Positions 1 to 5,857 of a stretch of 5,857 nt of DNA are shown here, piece by piece. Numbering within the stretch: the stretch's first letter is position 1; the number at the start of each line of letters is the position of its first letter. The position numbers were made by a program, and so were the translations under genes. The stretch spans positions 1 to 5,857 of the forward strand of contig JAFGTZ010000077.1 in NCBI GenBank assembly GCA_016938795.1, in the 5' to 3' direction. The DNA is from Chromatiaceae bacterium (GTDB lineage: Bacteria > Pseudomonadota > Gammaproteobacteria > Chromatiales > Chromatiaceae). Under the pieces are notes generated by a model, which saw nothing but the letters and a program-made list of their open reading frames with translations, did no database searches and was not told where the DNA came from.

Positions 1-341
1 TGACCGCTTCCTTCGTCCTCGCGTTCGACGCGTTCGGGCACCGGGGCGCGCGAGGCGAGTCGCAGATGCAGCGCGGCCTTGGCGAGCAGATGGGCGCTCA
101 CCGGCGCGGTGATGAAAAGAAAGAGCGTGACCAGCGCCTCGTGCAGGCTCAGGCCCGCGCCACGGGTGCTGAAATAGAGCGCCGAGGCGAGCAGCAGACT
201 GCCCACGCCAAGCGTGGTGGCCTTGGTGGGGCCGTGCAGCCGGCTGTAGAAATCGGGTAGGCGCATCAGCCCGAGCGAGCCGATGAAGGTGAGCAGGGCG
301 CCGAGCAGGATGAGGAGCGAAAGGGCAACTTCGAGAAGCAT
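1..341 (-). CDS. mrpG: Mrp-type cation/proton antiporter subunit G (partial, runs off the window edge)
   Basis: This is the last known subunit gene of the operon, translated here by hand from the minus strand. The first 113 residues are present and the stop lies beyond position 1. The protein starts MLLEVALSLLILLGALLTFI and has three helices (about 5-24, 43-57 and 67-86). The family signature MRLPDFYSRLHGPTKATTLG sits at about 26-45 and FLFITAPVSAHLLAKAA at about 74-90. A charged, probably cytoplasmic tail rich in Glu and Arg follows from about residue 94. MrpG proteins are usually about 100-130 aa, so only a short part is probably missing. The ATG at 341 lies 11 nt after the mrpF TAG, with only a weak AGGT about 9 nt upstream that overlaps that stop codon. 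The small gap suggests it is read on the same transcript. Confidence 0.94.
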   Translation of the reverse strand, partial: MLLEVALSLLILLGALLTFIGSLGLMRLPDFYSRLHGPTKATTLGVGSLLLASALYFSTRGAGLSLHEALVTLFLFITAPVSAHLLAKAALHLRLASRAPVPERVEREDEGSG

Positions 342-352
342 GAGGCTGTGAC

Positions 353-622
353 CTATTCGATGATGTCGCCGCGCAGCAGATATTTGCACAGCGCCACCGT
401 GCCCACGAAGCCCATGAGGGCGATGAGCAGCGCGGCCTCGAAGTGCAGTGCATTGTCGAGCTGGATGCCGAAGAGCACCAGCAGGGCGATGGCGTTGATA
501 TAAAGGGTGTCGAGCGCGAGGATGCGGTCGGGCTGATCCGGCCCCTTGACCAGGCGCAGCAGACTGAGCACGAAGGCCCCCGCGACCAGCAGCAGGGCGA
601 TAGCGAGTGCAATGTTCAGCAT
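353..622 (-). CDS. mrpF: Mrp-type cation/proton antiporter subunit F
   Basis: MrpF is a small three-helix membrane subunit of the Mrp complex. The 89 aa product matches the family length (about 85-95). Helices are visible at about 2-23, 36-53 and 60-80. The diagnostic segment KGPDQPDRILALDTLYIN (26-43) lies between helix 1 and helix 2; its D32 aligns with the conserved acidic residue shown to matter in Bacillus MrpF. The family-typical ALLIALMGFVGTVALCKYLLRGDIIE closes the protein. The ATG at 622 lies inside the end of mrpE (7-nt overlap, ATGCTGA), with GGAG 11 nt upstream. It ends in TAG 11 nt before mrpG. Confidence 0.95.
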   Translation of the reverse strand: MLNIALAIALLLVAGAFVLSLLRLVKGPDQPDRILALDTLYINAIALLVLFGIQLDNALHFEAALLIALMGFVGTVALCKYLLRGDIIE

Positions 623-1103
623 GGTTCGAAGATCTCCACAAGCGGGGCCTCGTAACGGCGCTTGAGGGTTGCGATGAGCGCCTCGGGATCGCGCACATCG
701 AGCCCGTGTACCACCAGATAGCGCCGATCCGGACTCAGCCAGGCCGAGACCGTGCCCGGCGTGAGCGAGATGGTGTTGGCCAGCAGGCTGATGGCGAGGT
801 CCGAGCGCAGCCTCAGCGGAACCTCTACAAAGCCCGGATGCTGGGCGCGCTCGCCGCGCAGGATGAGCCAGGCCACGGCCAGATTGGCGACCAGGATGTC
901 GTAGAGCAGCATGAGGATAAAACGCGCGAGCACGAGCGGGCGATGCAGACGCACCGGCTCAGGCCAGAAACGCCGCGCAAAGAGCGGAATGAGCCAGCCG
1001 AGCAGGGCGCCAAAGAGCCACTGGCCGAGCGTGAAGCTGTTGTTGAGCAACACCCAGACAACTGCGAGCAGCGGTGTGAGCAGCGGATGGGGCAAGAGTG
1101 ACA

Positions 1104-1104
<1 letters not shown>
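616..1104 (-). CDS. mrpE: Mrp-type cation/proton antiporter subunit E
   Basis: MrpE is a small subunit of the antiporter complex needed for its assembly and activity in characterised systems; it has no complex I counterpart. The 162 aa product has the family's usual length (about 158-170). The N-terminal half is hydrophobic with two or three membrane helices (about 8-22, 28-44 and 61-82). A soluble C-terminal domain follows, with the family signature SLLANTISLTPGTVSAWL at about 106-123 and HGLDVRDPEALIATLKRRYE at about 133-152. The frame is open upstream to 1431, but that part lies within mrpD and is low-complexity Arg/Ala/Gly antisense-like sequence. The ATG at 1104 shares one base with the mrpD TGA (TGATG) and has GGGAGGA 8 nt upstream, which fixes the start. 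The 3' end overlaps mrpF by 7 nt. Confidence 0.95.
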
Positions 1105-2632
<1,528 letters not shown>

Positions 2633-2636
<4 letters not shown>

Positions 2637-2971
2637 TCGCCCACCTCCCCGGGTTCGCGTCCATCCACATGATCGCTGCCCAGTTCGGCGCGCGCCTTGA
2701 GCGCCAGCATGATGACAAAGGCGGTCATGGCAAAGCCGATGACGATGGCCGTGAGCACCAGCGCCTGGGGCAGGGGATCGGTGTAGCCGGCCTGATCGCC
2801 GATCACCGGCGGCTGTCCGATGCTGAGCCGACCGCTTGCAAAGAGAAAGAGATTGACCCCGTAGGAGAGCAGGGTCAGGCCCAGCACCACCGGGAAGGTG
2901 CGCGCGGCGAGCAGCAGATAGATGCCGGCGGCGGTGAGCAGGCCGATCAGGATGGCGATCAGGGCTTCCAT
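2633..2971 (-). CDS. mrpC: Mrp-type cation/proton antiporter subunit C (NuoK-like)
   Basis: MrpC is a small membrane subunit homologous to NuoK of complex I; in the Mrp complex it sits between the large antiporter-like subunits. The 112 aa product has the normal family length and three hydrophobic helices (about 2-22, 27-47 and 70-93). It carries the family-typical LSYGVNLFLFASG stretch and DPLPQALVLTAIVIGFA at about 65-81, followed by a polar, acidic C-terminal tail. The reading frame stays open upstream to an ATG at 3127, but that part lies inside mrpA and does not look like MrpC. The ATG at 2971 is preferred because the family homology begins there, it falls 1 nt after the mrpA stop (TGA-C-ATG), and an AGAGAGG sequence lies 9 nt upstream. 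The stop overlaps the mrpD start. Confidence 0.95.
2643..2648 (-). promoter_or_regulatory. Ribosome binding site of mrpD
   Basis: The minus strand reads GGAGGT, a near-perfect Shine-Dalgarno core, 6 nt before the ATG at 2636. It is the best such site in the operon, placed at the second large subunit gene and inside the end of mrpC. Confidence 0.8.
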
Positions 2972-2972
2972 G

Positions 2973-5786
2973 TCAGGGGGCCTCTCTCTGAAGGTCTCTC
3001 GCAATGGGCGCGTGGCTCGCGTCATGCATGAAGCCAAGATGAATGAGGATGAGCAGGGTCGAGCCCACCACCACCAGATAGACGCCCAGATCGAAGGCCA
3101 TGGCCGAGGCCAGCTCGAAATCGGCAAAGGGCAGGTGGAGATGCGCGAAGGTCGAGGTCAGGAAGGGATGACCCAGCGCGAGCGCCACCGCCCCGGTGAG
3201 CGTGGCGATGAGCAGGCCGCCTGCAATAAGCGGCAGCATGTTGCCGCGCAGGCGCTGATGCGTCCACTCCACCCCGTTGGCGAGATACTGCATGATGAGC
3301 GCCACCGCCGTGATGAGTCCGGCAATGAAGCCGCCGCCCGGCAACTGATGCCCGCGCATGAAGATGAAGACCGACACCAGCAGCGCGAGCGGCAGCAGCA
3401 GGCGCGTCAGGGCGGCCATGATGGGCGGATGGCGATCCCAGCTCCAGGGCCGCCCGAGGGTGTCGCGCGCCGCGCCCGCGAGCGCCAGATCCTTGACCAG
3501 TGCATGGATGCCAAGCCCGGCGATGGCCAGCACCGTGATCTCGCCCAGGGTATCGAAACCGCGGAAATCGACCAGAATGACGTTCACCACGTTCGCGCCG
3601 CCGCCGCCGGGCAGACTCTGGTCAAGAAAATACTGCGAGATGGAGTCGCGCGGACGGGTCAGCATGGCCCAGGCCAGGGCGCTGGCGCCGCCGCCGGCGA
3701 GCAGCGCGAGCAGGGCGCGCCCGAGCCGCTGCCTGCGGCTTGCTTCGCGCGGCGAGCGCTGCGGCAGGAAGTAGAGCGCAAGCAGCAGCAGCACCAGGGT
3801 CACCACCTCGACCGAGAGCTGGGTCAGCGCCAGATCGGGCGCCGAGAACTTCACGAAGATGAGCGACACCAGCAGCCCCACCGCGCCCATGACGATGAGC
3901 GCGGTGAGACGCTCGTGATGCAGCCAGAGCGTGCCGAGCGTGGCCGCCGCCAGCCCGAGCGCCACGATGAGACTGATGCCGTCGGGGGCGAGCAGGGACG
4001 CGGGACCGGTGAGCGCGCCCGGTGCGCCCAGATAGCCCGCAAGCCCAAGCAGAATACTCATGCCCACCAGTAGTACGAGCAGCCATTGCAGCGAGCCGCG
4101 ATCGAGGCTGTCGGTGATCCCAGCGGCCAGCGCAGTGAGGCGCGCGAGCAGCCACTCGTAGATGGCGCCGGCATCGAGTCGCCCGCTCAGCCGCTCGGCG
4201 AGCCTGAACAGCGGTTGGCGCAGCACATAGAGCAGCGAGCCGCCGAGCAGCGCGATGAGACTCATGGCAAAGGCCGGGTTGAAGCCGTGCCAGATGGCCA
4301 GATCATGCACCGGCGCCGGGGCCTGAAGCACCGCGCTGGAGGCCGCCACCAGAAGCGGCTCGACCGTGATGGCCGGCAGTATGCCCACCAGCAGACAGGC
4401 CGCCACCAGCACCTCCACCGGCGCCTTCATCCAGGCCGGCGGCTCATGCGGTGTGCGCGGCAGATTGATGGGATCGCCATTGAAAAAGACATCGTGGATG
4501 AAGCGCCACGAATAGGCCACCGCGAGCGCCCCGGCCAGCACCACGGCGGCGGGCAGCAGCCAGCTCCAGCTGTGGCTGTCGAGAAAATGCGCCGTCTCGG
4601 CGAAGAACATCTCCTTGGAGAGAAAGCCGTTGAAGAGCGGCACCCCGGCCATGGAGGCCGCCGCCACCATGGCGAGCGTGGCGGTGTAGGGCATGAACTT
4701 CCATAGCCCATTGATGCGGCGCATGTCGCGCGTGCCGCACTCATGGTCAATGATGCCCGCCGCCATGAAGAGCGAGGCCTTGAAGGTGGCGTGATTGATG
4801 ATGTGAAAGACCCCGGCGACCGCCGCGAGCGGGGTGGCGATGCCAAAGAGCAGGGTGATGAGCCCCAGGTGGCTGATGGTCGAATAGGCCAGCAGGCCCT
4901 TAATATCGTGCTTGAAGAGCGCAAACCAGGCGCCGATGAGGAGCGTCGAGAGCCCGGCGCCGATGACCAGCCAGCTCCACTCGGGCGTGCCTGAGAGCAC
5001 CGGGAAGAGGCGCGCGAGCAGAAAGACCCCGGCCTTCACCATGGTCGCCGAGTGCAGATAGGCCGACACCGGGGTGGGCGCGGCCATGGCGCGCGGCAGC
5101 CAGAAATGAAAGGGAAACTGGGCCGACTTGGTGAAGACCCCGAGCAGCAGCAACACCAGCATGGGGGTGTAGAGCGGATGTGCGCGGATCGCCTCGCCCT
5201 GGGTCAGCACCACCGAGAGGTCATAACTCCCGGCCATCTCGCCGAGCAGCACCAGACCGCCGAGCAGCGCCAGCCCGCCCAGGCCCGTGATGCCGAGCGC
5301 CATGCGCGCCCCGCGCCGCGCCTCTTCTTCCTCGCGCCAGTAGCTGATGAGCAGAAAGGACGACAGACTGGTCAGCTCCCAGAAGAGCAGCATCAGAATG
5401 AGATTCTCGGCCAGCACGATGCCGAGCATGGAGCCCATGAAGAGCAGCAGATAGGCGTAAAAGCGCCCCAGACAGTCGTCGTCGTCGAGGTAGTAGCGGG
5501 CATAGAGGATGACCAGCAGCCCGATGCCGAGAATCATGAGCGCGAACAGAAGCCCCAGCCCGTCGAGGCGCAGCGCCAGATCCAGGCCCAGCTCGGGTAT
5601 CCAGGGCAGACGCCAGATGAGGGTTTCGCCCGCAAAGGGCCGCATCAGGCTCGGCGCCAAGGCCGCCAGCGCGAGCAGGGTGAGCGCACCCGCGCTCCAG
5701 GCCGCCCGCAGCCGTCCGAAACGACCAATCCAGGCCGTCAGGGCCGCGCCAAAAAAGGGGATGAGGACAACGAACAGCAGATTCAT
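2973..5786 (-). CDS. mrpA: Mrp-type cation/proton antiporter subunit A with fused subunit B domain (MrpA')
   Basis: This is the largest subunit of the Mrp Na+(K+)/H+ antiporter, an integral protein of the cytoplasmic membrane. At 937 aa it exceeds free-standing MrpA (about 770-800 aa) because MrpB is fused to its C-terminus. Visible regions in order: a complex I chain-5-like N-terminal part (about 66-115); an antiporter (NuoL-like) core (about 128-400) with E137 in FWELTSLSSF, K220 in FTKSAQFPFHFWLPRAM, K251, K296, K336 in NHATFKASLF and K391 in FNGFLSKEMFF; an MbhD/NuoJ-like part (about 605-675) with KFSAPDLALTQLSVE and E660; an MbhE-like part (about 690-765) with E749; and an MnhB domain (about 790-915) with RGHQLPGGGF. 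The conserved charges form the proton path in known homologues. The ATG start is the only usual one: an in-frame TAG lies at 5828-5826 with no ATG, GTG or TTG between. No convincing Shine-Dalgarno sequence precedes it. It is the first gene of the operon and ends 1 nt before mrpC. The family call is very secure; cation choice is unknown. Confidence 0.97.
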   Translation of the reverse strand: MNLLFVVLIPFFGAALTAWIGRFGRLRAAWSAGALTLLALAALAPSLMRPFAGETLIWRLPWIPELGLDLALRLDGLGLLFALMILGIGLLVILYARYYLDDDDCLGRFYAYLLLFMGSMLGIVLAENLILMLLFWELTSLSSFLLISYWREEEEARRGARMALGITGLGGLALLGGLVLLGEMAGSYDLSVVLTQGEAIRAHPLYTPMLVLLLLGVFTKSAQFPFHFWLPRAMAAPTPVSAYLHSATMVKAGVFLLARLFPVLSGTPEWSWLVIGAGLSTLLIGAWFALFKHDIKGLLAYSTISHLGLITLLFGIATPLAAVAGVFHIINHATFKASLFMAAGIIDHECGTRDMRRINGLWKFMPYTATLAMVAAASMAGVPLFNGFLSKEMFFAETAHFLDSHSWSWLLPAAVVLAGALAVAYSWRFIHDVFFNGDPINLPRTPHEPPAWMKAPVEVLVAACLLVGILPAITVEPLLVAASSAVLQAPAPVHDLAIWHGFNPAFAMSLIALLGGSLLYVLRQPLFRLAERLSGRLDAGAIYEWLLARLTALAAGITDSLDRGSLQWLLVLLVGMSILLGLAGYLGAPGALTGPASLLAPDGISLIVALGLAAATLGTLWLHHERLTALIVMGAVGLLVSLIFVKFSAPDLALTQLSVEVVTLVLLLLALYFLPQRSPREASRRQRLGRALLALLAGGGASALAWAMLTRPRDSISQYFLDQSLPGGGGANVVNVILVDFRGFDTLGEITVLAIAGLGIHALVKDLALAGAARDTLGRPWSWDRHPPIMAALTRLLLPLALLVSVFIFMRGHQLPGGGFIAGLITAVALIMQYLANGVEWTHQRLRGNMLPLIAGGLLIATLTGAVALALGHPFLTSTFAHLHLPFADFELASAMAFDLGVYLVVVGSTLLILIHLGFMHDASHAPIARDLQREAP
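2981..2987 (-). promoter_or_regulatory. Ribosome binding site of mrpC (decides start)
   Basis: The minus strand reads AGAGAGG here, a partial Shine-Dalgarno match 9 nt before the ATG at 2971. It lies within the last codons of mrpA and supports the short 112 aa MrpC over the in-frame upstream ATG at 3127. Confidence 0.6.
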
Positions 5787-5857
5787 AAGGATGTGCGCCA
5801 GGCAGCAAGTGTCGGATCGCGGCGCCTAGCATAGCATTGGAACGATTCGATTCAGAA
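5787..5857 (-). promoter_or_regulatory. Leader upstream of mrpA with a weak promoter-like pair
   Basis: These 71 nt are the only sequence upstream of the operon in the window. The outer 30 nt are clearly more AT-rich than the coding DNA. They contain TTCTGA (5857-5852) and TATGCT (5833-5828) separated by 18 nt, matching 3 of 6 and 4 of 6 bases of the sigma-70 -35 and -10 consensus. Two short tandem repeats are present: GAATC twice (5853-5844) and TGCTA twice (5836-5827). The match is weak, the true promoter may lie further upstream outside the window, and no operator can be named. Confidence 0.25.

Noticed and set aside
342..352. Possible terminator or promoter between mrpF and mrpG.
   Set aside because: The gap is 11 nt, with no inverted repeat, no T-run and no room for a promoter.
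2922..4073. A 383-codon open frame on the plus strand opposite mrpA.
   Set aside because: It lies wholly antisense to a clearly conserved gene. Its product is a Gln/His/Arg/Glu-rich low-complexity string typical of the complement of GC-rich membrane-protein codons, with no recognisable domain.
2973..5786. NuoL or hydrogenase (Mbh/Mbx) membrane subunit instead of MrpA.
   Set aside because: The MbhD/E-like and MnhB domains in one protein, followed by mrpC-D-E-F-G and no hydrogenase or Nuo catalytic subunit genes in the window, fit only the Mrp antiporter.
5221..5832. A 203-codon minus-strand frame starting upstream of mrpA.
   Set aside because: It is out of frame with mrpA and overlaps its first 190 codons. 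The translation is Arg/Ala/His-rich shadow sequence.
5052..5834. A 260-codon plus-strand open frame opposite the start of mrpA, and similar ones at 1614-2372, 607-1101 and 4086-4706.
   Set aside because: They have the same polar, repetitive antisense composition and no family motif. The minus-strand genes explain all of this DNA.

Overview
This window is one tightly packed, GC-rich operon read entirely on the minus strand. It encodes a multisubunit Mrp-type (also called Mnh, Pha or Sha) monovalent cation/proton antiporter. In transcription order, from high to low coordinates, the genes are mrpA with a fused mrpB domain (937 aa), mrpC (112 aa), mrpD (510 aa), mrpE (162 aa), mrpF (89 aa) and mrpG. 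The mrpG gene runs off the left edge after 113 codons. The A-B fusion and the six-gene order A'CDEFG match the 'group 2' Mrp layout known from proteobacteria such as Pseudomonas (sha) and rhizobia (pha). This and the high-GC codon use suggest a proteobacterium, more likely gamma than alpha; the lineage is an inference and cannot be fixed from this sequence.

Layout: 5787-5857 is a short, comparatively AT-rich leader upstream of mrpA with a weak promoter-like pair of hexamers. 2973-5786 is mrpA/B. 2633-2971 is mrpC, 1 nt after the mrpA stop. 1104-2636 is mrpD, overlapping mrpC by 4 nt (ATGA). 616-1104 is mrpE, overlapping mrpD by 1 nt (TGATG). 353-622 is mrpF, overlapping mrpE by 7 nt. 1-341 is mrpG, 11 nt after mrpF. 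There is no gene-free stretch longer than 71 nt and no internal terminator, so the genes are very probably one transcript with coupled translation.

How the parts work together: MrpA and MrpD are the two large antiporter-like membrane subunits, homologous to the NuoL/M/N proton-pumping subunits of complex I. MrpC is NuoK-like, and the post-antiporter part of MrpA resembles NuoJ and the Mbh D/E subunits. MrpB, E, F and G are small membrane subunits specific to this antiporter family. All assemble in the cytoplasmic membrane into one complex that exports Na+ (or K+ in some members) in exchange for protons, supporting alkali and salt tolerance and pH homeostasis. Which cation is carried here cannot be read from the sequence.

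I see no mobile element, RNA gene, CRISPR array or novel system. The most notable points are the A-B fusion and the loss, in MrpD, of two lysines that its paralogue MrpA keeps.
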